In this document: positions 1-8,525 of the stretch, one piece after another
How positions within the stretch are numbered: position 1 is the stretch's first letter
Layout: each line of letters begins with the position of its first letter
Position numbers and translations under genes: made by a program
From: Bacteroidales bacterium UBA1458
Lineage (GTDB): Bacteria; Bacteroidota; Bacteroidia; Bacteroidales; VadinHA17
Direction of reading: 5' to 3'
Assembly: GCA_002325785.1 (NCBI GenBank)
Contig: DCSU01000033.1
Location: forward strand, 14,990 to 35,127
DNA length: 20,138 nt
The notes under the pieces: generated by a model
Database searches by the model: none
Told to the model about the DNA's origin: nothing
Seen by the model: the letters and a program-made list of their open reading frames with translations, nothing else

Positions 1-423
1 ATCACAATAAATAATATCCTGTTTGTTCATGCAGGAGCTTCACCGGAACTTGTTCAAAAAGCCATGAAGATCAAACAGATTAATCAGATCTTTTCTGAAA
101 GGATTGTCGGCAAGGATATTGATCCTTACCTTGAAGATGAAGAATTGGATCTCTTGAGCGGAAACGATGGTCCCGTTTGGTACAGGGGATATTTTGCAGA
201 TTCAGCTTTAAGCATAACCAGTCTGGATTCCATACTGGGTTTCTATGGCAAGGAGCATATTGTTGTCGGACACACGACGCAAAAAAACATCATAATCCTT
301 TTTGGCAATAAGGTAATTGGTATCGATACAGGAATGGGGTATGGGCAGCCAGGGAATATGCTTATCAATAAAAATGGCCGTTTTTACAAAGGCTCAATAT
401 CAGGTGTGAGAACTGAATTATAA
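1..423 (+). CDS. Calcineurin-like metallophosphatase, C-terminal part (5' end outside window)
   Basis: The frame is open from the first base, so this is the last 140 residues of a longer protein; the ATG at 64 is internal. Visible motifs are FVHAGASPE near the start, a GNDGPVWYRGY stretch, VVGHTT and IDTGMGYGQPG. In calcineurin-type phosphatases of the PP1/bis(5'-nucleosyl)-tetraphosphatase group, the VHAG segment and the GHT histidine belong to the second half of the two-metal active site. The first half (DxH, GDxxDRG, GNHE) would lie upstream of the window. A protein serine/threonine phosphatase and a nucleotide phosphatase are both possible. It is cytoplasmic as far as seen. It ends 69 bases before the next plus-strand gene, with no clear terminator between. 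Confidence 0.85.
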   Translation: MTINNILFVHAGASPELVQKAMKIKQINQIFSERIVGKDIDPYLEDEELDLLSGNDGPVWYRGYFADSALSITSLDSILGFYGKEHIVVGHTTQKNIIILFGNKVIGIDTGMGYGQPGNMLINKNGRFYKGSISGVRTEL

Positions 424-492
424 GACCAGTTCCCTCCCTGATTTTTACGACAGTGAATTAGCCGGAAGAATAGTTCATAAATTGTTGTCATT

Positions 493-1680
493 ATGGAAAA
501 GACATCCAGAATTGCCTCTGTTGACATCATGAGGGGACTGACCCTGGTGCTGATGCTGTTTGTCAACGACCTAAACATGAATGTGGCGCCAGCGTGGCTG
601 GGCCATATGAAGGCCGACTTTGACGGCATGGGACTCGCCGACTGGGTCTTTCCGGGATTTCTTTTCATTGTGGGTATGGCAATACCTTTCGCCCTGGCAG
701 GAAGGATAAACAAGGGAGAACCGATATCGAAAATATTCCTGCATATAATTATCCGTACTATTAGCCTGCTCATCATCGGTATACTGATGCTCAACACGGG
801 AAGAGTCAACCCGGAAACCACAGGAATGAGTGAGAATCTGTGGGCAATGCTGATGTATATCTCGGTTTTCTTTGTCTGGAACGACTATCCGGCGGGCAGG
901 GGAAAAGTCCTGTTCATGATGATGAGAGCGGTGGGAGTGGCTGCCCTTATCTTCCTCGTAATAATCTTCAGATCAGGCCCCGCGGATAACCCCGGATGGC
1001 TCATAACCGGATGGTGGGGAATACTGGGACTGATCGGTTGGGGCTACCTCGTCTCATCATTGATCTACCTCGTAACCCGCGATTCAATAGCCGGAACGGC
1101 AATTGCAGTCATCTTCTTTCTGACCGTAAATATCCTCGATGCCTCAGGTGTTCTCGGGTTCCTTGATCCGCTAAGGCCGGCGATGGGTATAATTATCCAG
1201 GGAAATGTTCCCCTGATAGTGCTGACGGGGATGCTTGCCGGCGTCATTCTACGGAAAATGAAGGAGTACGGCAGCGACCGCATAATAATTGTATTTATAA
1301 CCCTTGGAATGTTATCCCTGGCCATCGGGTTTATCCTGAGGAATTGGTTCATCATATCAAAGATAATGGCAACCCCCAGCTGGGGCATGATCTGCAGCGG
1401 GATAAGCTTCCTGGTCTTTGCGATGATCTACTGGCTGGCAGATGTGAAGGAGTGGAGAAGGTGGGCAGGCTTTGTCAGGCCCGCAGGAAAGCACTCGCTT
1501 ACCACTTACCTCGCCCCGGATATCCTCTACCACGCAATCTGGTTGTCAGCCGTCCCGGTGCTTATCTATAAACAATCTTCAGAGCCCCTCGTGGTTGTTC
1601 TGGGATCAGTTGTCTGGGCACTTCTCATGGCCGGGCTGACCGCCCTGCTTGCAAAAATCAACATAAAGCTTAAGCTCTGA
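493..1680 (+). CDS. DUF5009-type multi-pass membrane protein (HGSNAT/NagX-like putative acyltransferase)
   Basis: This 395-residue integral membrane protein opens with SVDIMRGLTLVLMLFVND, then DWVFPGFLFIVGMAIPFAL, the characteristic start of the DUF5009 family. That family is related to heparan-alpha-glucosaminide N-acetyltransferase and bacterial NagX-like proteins, which use a membrane-embedded site to move acyl groups onto sugars. About ten hydrophobic segments are visible along the whole length, with a late GKHSLTTYLAPD segment that also fits this family. Length is typical. The start at 493 is kept because the conserved N-terminal motif follows directly; no Shine-Dalgarno sequence precedes it, as is common in Bacteroidota. 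It converges on the SLC13 gene of the minus-strand operon and is probably not part of that system. The acyltransferase activity is inferred from family relationship only. Confidence 0.82.
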   Translation: MEKTSRIASVDIMRGLTLVLMLFVNDLNMNVAPAWLGHMKADFDGMGLADWVFPGFLFIVGMAIPFALAGRINKGEPISKIFLHIIIRTISLLIIGILMLNTGRVNPETTGMSENLWAMLMYISVFFVWNDYPAGRGKVLFMMMRAVGVAALIFLVIIFRSGPADNPGWLITGWWGILGLIGWGYLVSSLIYLVTRDSIAGTAIAVIFFLTVNILDASGVLGFLDPLRPAMGIIIQGNVPLIVLTGMLAGVILRKMKEYGSDRIIIVFITLGMLSLAIGFILRNWFIISKIMATPSWGMICSGISFLVFAMIYWLADVKEWRRWAGFVRPAGKHSLTTYLAPDILYHAIWLSAVPVLIYKQSSEPLVVVLGSVVWALLMAGLTALLAKINIKLKL

Positions 1681-1838
1681 CTAATAACTGGTTATCTCCT
1701 GCAGCGGAGCAAAAGATCTTACGGTTATCGATTTGCAGTACTTGTGACGGCACTGACTAAGATTTGTGCGCAGGAAATAGGACGGTAACTTACCTCGCCG
1801 GTAGCCTCGCTCTTTGAGAACTTCAGCTCATTTTGATC

Positions 1839-3179
1839 TCAGAAGATAAGTGATTTAGTTACCCAGAACCAGATGATGGGTATAGCCAGCAGATCAAGCA
1901 GAACGCCTGCTTTTATCATGGTTTTCACCGTAACCTCCTCAGTAGCATATGCCAGGGCATTCGGCGGGGTGGACACCGGAAGCATGAAGGCACAGTTTGC
2001 ACCAATCCCGATAGCCATGACCATCGGAAGCACAAACTCAGGATTAAATTGCATGGCCACCTCCATCATAATGGGTATTGTAATGGCTGCAGCCCCGGTA
2101 TTGCTTGATATTTCAGTAAGAGCTAAAATAAATATTGTTGCAAGAAGTATTAGCAGCAAGCCCTGACCCTCCTGGATATTTCTCAGGATACTGTTGGCAA
2201 TCATTGCAGAGGTGCCCGTCTCTGACAGGATGGCACTCAGGCATAATCCGCCACCAAACAGAAGCAGTATCCCCCAGTTAATTGAACCCTGAAGCTTATT
2301 CCAGGTGGTGAGCCCGAATACTGGTGCAAGGGCCGCAGCCAGAACACCCACCACGGCATCGAAATTATCAATATGCATCAGGTCACCGATAGGTTTGGAG
2401 CCGATCCACAGTACCACGATGAAAAAGAAAAAGGCGGCAGCCCATGTCTGGTTCCTGCCCCAGGTATGGTTTTTTTTATCCATCTCATTTAGATGAAAAT
2501 CCTTCTCCGGTCTGATAACAACTTTCAGGGTAAAAAGCAACAATGGGAAAAGTATCAGTGCTACTGGAAATCCGAATTTGAACCATGTGGCAAAATCAAT
2601 ATCAAGTGCTGCTGCCGCAATAAGGTTTGGCGGACTGCCTATCAGGGTGCCTATCCCTCCTATGCTTGCAGCAAAGGCAATTCCAAGTATTACAAATGTG
2701 CGGGCCCTGGGGTACTTCTTATCTATCAGTGACATGCCTATCGGCAGGAACATGGCTGCTGTGGCAGTATTACTCATCCACATCGAGAGTAATGAAGTGG
2801 CACCCAGTATTGAGGCTACTGCCACCCATCTTCTTCCTTTTGCCAGGTGAATTAAATTGCTGGCAAGCCACCGGTCAAGTCCGTGTTCATTCAGGACAGC
2901 AGCCAATGCAAACCCTCCGATAAAAATGAAGATCACTGGATTTGCGAAGTGCGACAATGCTTCCCTTGCATCAAAGATATTGAAGAGGACAGCTATGATA
3001 GGAACAAGCAAGCCTGAAACGGCCAGTGGTATTTTCTCGGTTACCCAAAGCCCCCCGATAAATATCAGAATGGCGATTCCCAGCTTATTGCCAGGATCGT
3101 CCATGGTCAAATTTCCGACGAGAATGCCTGTTACCAGCAATCCGCCAATTGTGAGCCACTTGTTATTTTTAAACTTCAT
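1839..3179 (-). CDS. SLC13/DASS-family sodium:dicarboxylate (or anion) symporter
   Basis: The 446-residue inner-membrane carrier has two inverted-repeat halves, each with the diagnostic DASS signature: SNT at about residues 136-138 with GSPPN at 181-185, and SNT at 359-361 with STPPNA at 403-408. In characterised members (VcINDY, SdcS) the two SNT motifs form the substrate and sodium sites, and substrates are succinate, malate, fumarate, citrate or sulfate. The exact anion cannot be read from sequence. It is the last gene of the eight-gene minus-strand run, 72 bases after the lipoprotein hydrolase. That is the longest gap in the run, so it may also have its own promoter, although no TAnnTTTG element is visible there. 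A dicarboxylate carrier would fit an aspartate-yielding pathway, since aspartate is readily converted to fumarate or oxaloacetate. Confidence 0.88.
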   Translation of the reverse strand: MKFKNNKWLTIGGLLVTGILVGNLTMDDPGNKLGIAILIFIGGLWVTEKIPLAVSGLLVPIIAVLFNIFDAREALSHFANPVIFIFIGGFALAAVLNEHGLDRWLASNLIHLAKGRRWVAVASILGATSLLSMWMSNTATAAMFLPIGMSLIDKKYPRARTFVILGIAFAASIGGIGTLIGSPPNLIAAAALDIDFATWFKFGFPVALILFPLLLFTLKVVIRPEKDFHLNEMDKKNHTWGRNQTWAAAFFFFIVVLWIGSKPIGDLMHIDNFDAVVGVLAAALAPVFGLTTWNKLQGSINWGILLLFGGGLCLSAILSETGTSAMIANSILRNIQEGQGLLLILLATIFILALTEISSNTGAAAITIPIMMEVAMQFNPEFVLPMVMAIGIGANCAFMLPVSTPPNALAYATEEVTVKTMIKAGVLLDLLAIPIIWFWVTKSLIF

Positions 3180-3251
3180 GCTGAGTGCTTTCAGAGTTTC
3201 ATTCTAATTGCTAAGCTGCCGGTTGATTTCTTCCCCCGTATCCCCGTATAT

Positions 3252-4184
3252 TCATCTCATTTCCGGTAGCCCCATTTGGCCGTATAAAAAATCGGCAGCT
3301 GCCGGAGACATTATCGTATGATCATGTCCTGAACCGGGAACATACACTTTTTGCCATCCGAACTGAAAACCCGTCTCTTCAGCCCTGGCCTTATTATAGT
3401 CAAAGAATTGCTCTCCCCTTTCAAGCCGGGTCAGGCCCTGAAGATCAGCTTCGGGCGTCTGCCTCAGATCTTTATCCCTGATGGTATCGGCAGTGCCAAG
3501 TAGTATTGTCAGGTTATCGCTATAGAAACCTTTTCGCAGGCTGTCACTGTCATGGAAGAGTCCTTTAATGCCGTAGGGATATTCAGCCTCATCATCAGGA
3601 AATGTATACCAACCGGCGTTTGCAGCCACGGCTTTATCAACATATGGACTGGCATAAAACTGCATGAACCTGTGGGTAAACTGCCCCCCTGCGGAATGTC
3701 CGTAGATGTTATAGGTGCGGTTTTGAAGTTTAAGCTCATCCCTGACGAATTCAAAAATCCTGTCGATCAGAGAGAATGTGGTTGATGCAGGATCGGCAAT
3801 ATCTCCTTCCGGAGCCAGAAACCTTCCCCCGATATACTCCTCTGAGCTGAATGACTCTTTGGTCAATTCAGGTGCTATAATGATAAGACCGTACTCATCA
3901 GCCCTGGCTTTCCAGCCCTCCAGGTAATCATCTGCATTCCTGCCTGCTCCGTGCATGACGAACTGCAGTTGCATATCCGCGGTCTTTCCGGCAGGCAAAT
4001 AATAATGAATTTTGATCTCCCCCTTATTTAACAGCGGCCCTGAATCTAAACTCAGGATACCTTGCTTCGGGTCAGCGTTCCTCTCTCCTGATGAGTTCAT
4101 ACAGGCTGAGGTGAACATTACCAGAAACGCTGCTCCGAAGGCCAGAAATGATTTTGAAAAAGATATTTTCATATTTTTTGCCAT
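3252..4184 (-). CDS. Lipoprotein alpha/beta hydrolase, PHB-depolymerase/esterase-like
   Basis: This 310-residue protein has a short basic N-terminus, a hydrophobic segment and a lipobox-like FTSAC ending at Cys28, so it is predicted to be an envelope lipoprotein. The residues after the cysteine are not acidic, unlike the neighbouring SusD, so periplasmic-side anchoring is plausible. The mature part shows an alpha/beta-hydrolase fold: HGAGRN (oxyanion region, about 78-83), the nucleophile elbow GHSAGG with Ser164, a likely acid Asp233 in LLGTAD, and a terminal His287 in GSGHDH. The layout resembles esterase/poly(3-hydroxybutyrate) depolymerase-like serine hydrolases, and the substrate is unknown. 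It begins 30 bases after iadA and is probably cotranscribed with it. A second in-frame ATG lies four codons in (4172); M1 is kept but the choice is not decided by a ribosome binding site. Confidence 0.8.
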   Translation of the reverse strand: MAKNMKISFSKSFLAFGAAFLVMFTSACMNSSGERNADPKQGILSLDSGPLLNKGEIKIHYYLPAGKTADMQLQFVMHGAGRNADDYLEGWKARADEYGLIIIAPELTKESFSSEEYIGGRFLAPEGDIADPASTTFSLIDRIFEFVRDELKLQNRTYNIYGHSAGGQFTHRFMQFYASPYVDKAVAANAGWYTFPDDEAEYPYGIKGLFHDSDSLRKGFYSDNLTILLGTADTIRDKDLRQTPEADLQGLTRLERGEQFFDYNKARAEETGFQFGWQKVYVPGSGHDHTIMSPAAADFLYGQMGLPEMR

Positions 4185-4214
4185 TTCAGCATATGTAAAA
4201 AAATTGGTTATTAA

Positions 4215-5336
4215 TCAACTGACCCGGTTATTGACTCGAATGATTCCCATGGAAATGACCTGGTCTATCTCAAGCTGTTCATTAAGGATAACCATGTCTG
4301 CATCAAAACCTGGTCTCAGTGTCCCTTTACGTTTGATTTTCATGTTCTTTGCCGGATTGGTGGTGATAAGCCTGAGTGCATCTTCCAGAGGCAGAATATT
4401 ATTCCTTACGAGGTTGACCATCTCTTTCAGATTCAGATCAAGCGGTGCCGGAGTATATGTAATTTCACCTGTTGCAGGGTTTTCTCTTTTAACCCCTCCC
4501 CTGCCGTCGCTTGAGAAAGTCATATTATCAAGCGGCACACCCTCATCAAGTGCCATTTTAACTGCTTTGTGAGGATTGGTAAAGGTTGTACCGCCTGTTG
4601 AGATATCAATCATGCCTCCGGCCTTTGCGACTTTTATGCTATCGCTGAATAACTTTTGCGTGCGCGAGCAGTGCGTTGGCGATATATAGGAAATCAGGGT
4701 CGGAAATTTCTCTGCAATCGCCAGCAGATCATCAATCCTTGATTCCAGAGCACCGAGATGAATATGCAGTATTCCGCCTTTCCCGGAAGTAAATCCTCCG
4801 AGCCTGATCTGATTGATCAGTCTGAGTATCTCATGCTGGGTTGGAAAGGAAGACCTGTCGTCACTGATCGCCAATTTGCACCCGATAACCTTGTCAATAA
4901 AAATAAGGTCTTCAGCAACGGAGCCGCACAGTGTTTTTTCAGGCAGTCCGTAAAAACTCGTTAACATGTAGGCAGTCACACCTGTTTCATCAAGGGCCTT
5001 TGTCTTACTGTAAAGAGTACTCAGCTCCTTGACAAACCCGTCAGTACCAAGAAGTCCCAGGACCGTAGTTGTGCCAACGGCCAGCAAATCACCGGCAAAG
5101 AGCTCGGGTATGAAAGAAGCGAATCCAAACTGGCCTCCTCCACCGGTAATATGTACATGCTGGTCAATGAAGCCAGGGCAGACGATTTTGTCACGTGCAT
5201 CAATTATCTCCGGTGATAACTCACTGACTGTGATTGAGTCTTCAATGGCAATAATCCGGCCGTTAACAATCAGTATATCCTTTTTCCCCAGCTTTATAGG
5301 AGCGTATACTTCACCTCCCTTTACAATCTTTACCAT
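4215..5336 (-). CDS. iadA: Isoaspartyl dipeptidase-like amidohydrolase (IadA family)
   Basis: This 373-residue cytoplasmic metal-dependent amidohydrolase is close to the roughly 390 residues of E. coli IadA, which hydrolyses beta-aspartyl dipeptides from damaged proteins or cyanophycin-like sources. Metal ligands are visible: HVH (His60, His62), the bridging lysine (Lys154 in GCKLAISDD), a histidine in HIHLG (191-194), His222 in PTHCSR and catalytic Asp277 in SSDG. The IadA-specific stretches GFIDQHVH, TTTVLGLLGTDG and SFYGLP are also present. Compared with E. coli IadA recalled from memory, the substrate-side Glu77 position is Gln69 here and the Ser289 position is Gly281, while Arg169 and Arg233 equivalents (Arg161, Arg225) remain. 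Specificity may therefore differ. It starts 9 bases after the upstream DcuC-like gene, implying coupled expression. Confidence 0.9.
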   Translation of the reverse strand: MVKIVKGGEVYAPIKLGKKDILIVNGRIIAIEDSITVSELSPEIIDARDKIVCPGFIDQHVHITGGGGQFGFASFIPELFAGDLLAVGTTTVLGLLGTDGFVKELSTLYSKTKALDETGVTAYMLTSFYGLPEKTLCGSVAEDLIFIDKVIGCKLAISDDRSSFPTQHEILRLINQIRLGGFTSGKGGILHIHLGALESRIDDLLAIAEKFPTLISYISPTHCSRTQKLFSDSIKVAKAGGMIDISTGGTTFTNPHKAVKMALDEGVPLDNMTFSSDGRGGVKRENPATGEITYTPAPLDLNLKEMVNLVRNNILPLEDALRLITTNPAKNMKIKRKGTLRPGFDADMVILNEQLEIDQVISMGIIRVNNRVS

Positions 5337-5345
5337 AATGTGTGA

Positions 5346-6716
5346 TTAAAAAATGAAATGAAATAACAACAGCACTATCAACCCGCCAATCAAGGGTGGC
5401 ATGTTCCTTTTTGCAAGCTCAACAGGAGAAACCCCGGCAACCCCGGCAATTGCAACTATCACACCTGCAATAGGCGATGTTGCTCTTCCCATGCTTGCTG
5501 AGAGTTGCATCGGAAGGATCATTTCGGGCGCAGTCATTCCAAGCCGGCCAGCTATATCAGGAACCAGTGGTCCGAATGAAAAGAAGGCTGCATTACCGCT
5601 TCCCATCAGCATTGCTGCAAGAAAAACCAGGATGGTAATGAAGATTGAGATGGCAGCCCCCGAGAAACCCAGATGGGTAGACCCCGTCACCAGAGTATCA
5701 ATGAACCCCAGTCCAATAAGTCCCTTGGAGAAAATCTCCGCCGCAACAATCAGTGTGACCACCGTACTGAAAACTGAACCCATCCCTTTCCAGAAGCTGT
5801 CAAGCATATCCATGACACTGCGGAAATTCCTTTTAAAGATCATCACAAATACCACTGAAATTATCAGGGAAAAGAGCATGGCCACAGTGGTGCTGAGATG
5901 AATGTCAAACAGTCCTACATAATCAGAGAAGATGACAAGAAGGAGAAGTGGCAGCATTGGAAGGATTGCATAAATAAGTGGTACCTCCGGCTTTTTTGTC
6001 TGCCCGGTATCAGTGGAAACGGTCGTCAGGCCCCTCTTGAGATCTTTCTTGTCAAAATACTTATTACTGAAATAGTAAAGTATCATCACTACGATGGTAG
6101 TAGGAATAACCAGCGGAAGCTGGTCGGTGACAAAGTACTCCATATTCGATTTACCTATGAGCGAAGCCGCCATGGCTGTATTTGCCGAGCCGGGACCCTG
6201 ATCAAAAATTGTTGCAGCGGCTATGGCAGAAAGTGCCGTCAGTTTGCTGCATCCCAGGCTCACCAGCACAGGATAAAAAGAGGCCACTAGCAGCAGGCCC
6301 AGGCCTGCCGCTGATGGTATCGTCATAAAGAGAAGCTGTCCGATTGGAATAGCAATAACTGATGCCAGGTAAGGGTACTTCTTAAAGAATCCAAGGGGTT
6401 TTATTGCTATATAAACAAGAGAGTCGGTGGCCTTTATCTTATTCATGAATGCAACATAACCCCCTATGGTCATGATCATCAGCCCTATTCTCGTGACATT
6501 GCTGACAAAACCATCATCAATCTCCTGAACGATATCAAACACAACACTGCCAGAGGGTTTTGAGACTGCTATGGGATTTAATCCCATAGCAGCCGCAATA
6601 CTGATCATGAACAGTCCGGCAAAGATCAGAACACCCTGCGGATTAAACCGTTTGTACAGCAGCATTGCAGTAAGAACTATTACTGCAATGCAGAGTATAA
6701 ATCCAGTTGCCGCCAT
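5346..6716 (-). CDS. DcuC-family permease (copy 1, SusD-proximal)
   Basis: This 456-residue polytopic inner-membrane protein has about 11-12 hydrophobic spans. It starts with a span followed by LLYKRFNPQGVL and carries the family's central YPYLASVIAIPIGQ block, the GPGSANTA loop and a terminal repeat-like MLPMQLSASMGRATSPIAG segment. E. coli DcuC (about 460 residues) moves C4-dicarboxylates such as succinate and fumarate; other relatives carry amino acids or peptides, so the substrate here is open. It is clearly a paralogue of the gene at 13042-14421, which is at the other end of the SusCD block. Only 5 bases separate its ATG from the stop of susD, and 9 bases separate its stop from iadA, which argues for one transcript and translational coupling. 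Expected role: bring SusCD-derived products to the cytoplasm for IadA. Confidence 0.88.
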   Translation of the reverse strand: MAATGFILCIAVIVLTAMLLYKRFNPQGVLIFAGLFMISIAAAMGLNPIAVSKPSGSVVFDIVQEIDDGFVSNVTRIGLMIMTIGGYVAFMNKIKATDSLVYIAIKPLGFFKKYPYLASVIAIPIGQLLFMTIPSAAGLGLLLVASFYPVLVSLGCSKLTALSAIAAATIFDQGPGSANTAMAASLIGKSNMEYFVTDQLPLVIPTTIVVMILYYFSNKYFDKKDLKRGLTTVSTDTGQTKKPEVPLIYAILPMLPLLLLVIFSDYVGLFDIHLSTTVAMLFSLIISVVFVMIFKRNFRSVMDMLDSFWKGMGSVFSTVVTLIVAAEIFSKGLIGLGFIDTLVTGSTHLGFSGAAISIFITILVFLAAMLMGSGNAAFFSFGPLVPDIAGRLGMTAPEMILPMQLSASMGRATSPIAGVIVAIAGVAGVSPVELAKRNMPPLIGGLIVLLLFHFIF

Positions 6717-6721
6717 ATGTA

Positions 6722-8503
6722 CTAGTAGCCGGGATTCTGCTGGATTACCCTTCCTGAATTCGCATTAATAAATGCCTGTGGGATAGGAAGCAATACAGGT
6801 GTTTCATCATCCCACATTCCTCTGACCTCCCTGCCGGAGACCTCATTGTACGTCCTGACCCTTGTCTTGAAGATGTTACTGGCCAGTCTTTCATCTCCTC
6901 CGTTCTCCTGGCTGAGTCGGATAAGGGTGTGCCTTCTGTGTTCTTCGGTAATAAGCTCGCGGCTTCTCTCATCAAGGATCATCTCAATGCTCATCTCAGA
7001 GGCATCTATGGGAACTGCCAGTGCACGCTCCCTGATCTTGTTGAGCCACAACTCTCCACCCTGTCCCAGCTTGAACAAAGCCTCGGAATAAAGAAGATAT
7101 GTCTCTGCCAGACGCAGGTACACCATGTCATTATAGGCATTGTCAGCGTCTGCCTGCTCAAAGATAGGATTGACATAGTCCCACTTTTTAGTGGAAGGCC
7201 AGTTATACTGCTTAATAGTGGGGTCAGTATCATTGCTCATTGCGCTATTTGGCTTGAGGTTTATCAGGCTTGCACCGCTTTTAAGCACTTCATAGACCTG
7301 ATTATCAGTGTTTAGAAAATAGAGATGCCATACGAAGGAATTAGTATCATATCTTACATCAATGGCATCCTGATCTTTAAACTTATATAAATTAAACGCA
7401 CCGAGGGAGATGGCCAGTCGCCCTGCACCTTTACCCGCGTTGAGTGACCAGAAAAGTTTGATGGTCTGTCCGGGATAATCAGGATGACTTAATTTGCTTA
7501 TATCAGAGAGACTGGAGTAGTAGTTCCTCCACATATTTCTCATGAATGTGTTCGGAGAGTATCCTGTAGCTGCATTTTCGGGTTCGGTATTAGGGAATGC
7601 CCAGAGAACCTCCATATTGCCGTCAGAATAGAGAGGTGAGCGGAAGAGATCAATGAATGAATGACCCGGGTTAGATGCATTTTTTCCGAATCGCTCTGTC
7701 ATCAGGGAGTATTCTGTGCCTTCAACAAGGGGCTGCAGAACCGTTTTTGCATCTTCAGGTCTTCCCATTGCCAGGTACAATTCGCCTAGATAATGACGTG
7801 CCACTGCCTCTGACGGAACCGTATTGTTTTCCGTTCTCATCGGAAGTTCAGCAATTGCAAAGAGCAGGTCCTGCTCCATCAAAGTACGTATCTCTGCCAC
7901 AGGTGTTCGCTCCCAGTCGGTCCGATAGTTGCTCCCTGTAATCTCTTCTGTGGATAACGGTACCGCGCCAAATGAATAGGTCAGGTGCCGGTAAGCCCAT
8001 GCTCTCACCAGTCTTGCATTGGCAATCACTGTATTCTTGTTCTGCAAGTCTTCGTCTGCAGATCCACCCTGCCAGTCGATATCCTGATTTTCGGCCCTGG
8101 TGATGATCATATTTGTGGTGTTAATCACTTTATATAACCACTCAAACAGTGCCTGGAACGGTTCAACATCCTCCATATCTGTAATATTCTTGGGGAAACT
8201 GATGTGCCTGAAGCTGGTATGCCTGTTGTTACCCCATGAGTTGTCAGCACCGGCGCTGAACAATACATGTTTGGCAAAGGGGATGCTGCCGAAGGAGGTG
8301 CCGCCGTAGAACCTGTCACCACGGTCATACTCATCCCTTACCAGTGCGAACATAGCGTTCTGCATGTTCTGAAAACCACTGTAATTGACCAGGAGGTTTT
8401 CAGCAAAGATGTCATCTACAGGTTTTTCTGTCAGGAAATCCTCGCTGCAGGAAGAAATCGCCAGGACAGAGACCATTATTAAAAAGTATACTATCTTTTT
8501 CAT
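6722..8503 (-). CDS. SusD/RagB-family outer-membrane nutrient-binding lipoprotein
   Basis: The 593-residue protein starts with a lipoprotein signal peptide ending ISSC (Cys19), followed by SEDFLTEKP. Acidic residues at +2/+3 match the Bacteroidota export signal that places lipoproteins on the cell surface. The body has the SusD-type TPR-like helical segments (for example ARLVRAWAYRHL and ARHYLGELYLAMGR) and a C-terminal RagB/SusD region with LRLAETYLLYSEAL, then the typical DERSRELITEEHRR block and a late LLPIPQAFINAN segment. SusD proteins form the lid of the SusC transporter and set ligand capture. Linkage to peptidases and the absence of any glycosidase suggest a peptide rather than glycan ligand, which is inference. 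It lies 22 bases downstream of susC and 5 bases upstream of a DcuC-like permease. Confidence 0.95.
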   Translation of the reverse strand: MKKIVYFLIMVSVLAISSCSEDFLTEKPVDDIFAENLLVNYSGFQNMQNAMFALVRDEYDRGDRFYGGTSFGSIPFAKHVLFSAGADNSWGNNRHTSFRHISFPKNITDMEDVEPFQALFEWLYKVINTTNMIITRAENQDIDWQGGSADEDLQNKNTVIANARLVRAWAYRHLTYSFGAVPLSTEEITGSNYRTDWERTPVAEIRTLMEQDLLFAIAELPMRTENNTVPSEAVARHYLGELYLAMGRPEDAKTVLQPLVEGTEYSLMTERFGKNASNPGHSFIDLFRSPLYSDGNMEVLWAFPNTEPENAATGYSPNTFMRNMWRNYYSSLSDISKLSHPDYPGQTIKLFWSLNAGKGAGRLAISLGAFNLYKFKDQDAIDVRYDTNSFVWHLYFLNTDNQVYEVLKSGASLINLKPNSAMSNDTDPTIKQYNWPSTKKWDYVNPIFEQADADNAYNDMVYLRLAETYLLYSEALFKLGQGGELWLNKIRERALAVPIDASEMSIEMILDERSRELITEEHRRHTLIRLSQENGGDERLASNIFKTRVRTYNEVSGREVRGMWDDETPVLLPIPQAFINANSGRVIQQNPGY

Positions 8504-8525
8504 TTTTATAGCAGTTTAGAGATTA

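Noticed and set aside
384..821. 145-codon minus-strand frame opposite the DUF5009 gene
   Set aside because: It is antisense to a well-supported membrane protein, its composition follows the opposite strand's hydrophobic codons, and it has no recognisable motif.
1784..1794. GGTAACTTACC palindrome between convergent genes
   Set aside because: The stem is five pairs with a one-base loop and no T run, so it cannot act as a hairpin terminator; the rest of 1681-1838 shows no convincing structure.
3180..3251. 72-base gap before the SLC13 gene as a separate promoter or attenuator
   Set aside because: No TAnnTTTG element, strong hairpin or T run is seen on the minus strand; only a short CTGA/TCAG stem just before the ATG.
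4012..4572. 186-codon plus-strand frame across the hydrolase/iadA junction
   Set aside because: It lies opposite two motif-supported genes and shows only low-complexity Ser/Leu-rich translation typical of a shadow frame.
5401..5901. 166-codon plus-strand frame, with a similar 148-codon one at 13100-13546
   Set aside because: Both are antisense to the same region of the two DcuC-like genes; their resemblance to each other reflects the paralogous genes beneath, not a conserved antisense protein.
7490..7504. ACTTAATTTGCTTAT inside susD, resembling the operator heptamers
   Set aside because: The spacing is 9 bases rather than 11, neither unit is exact, and it lies in coding sequence far from a promoter.
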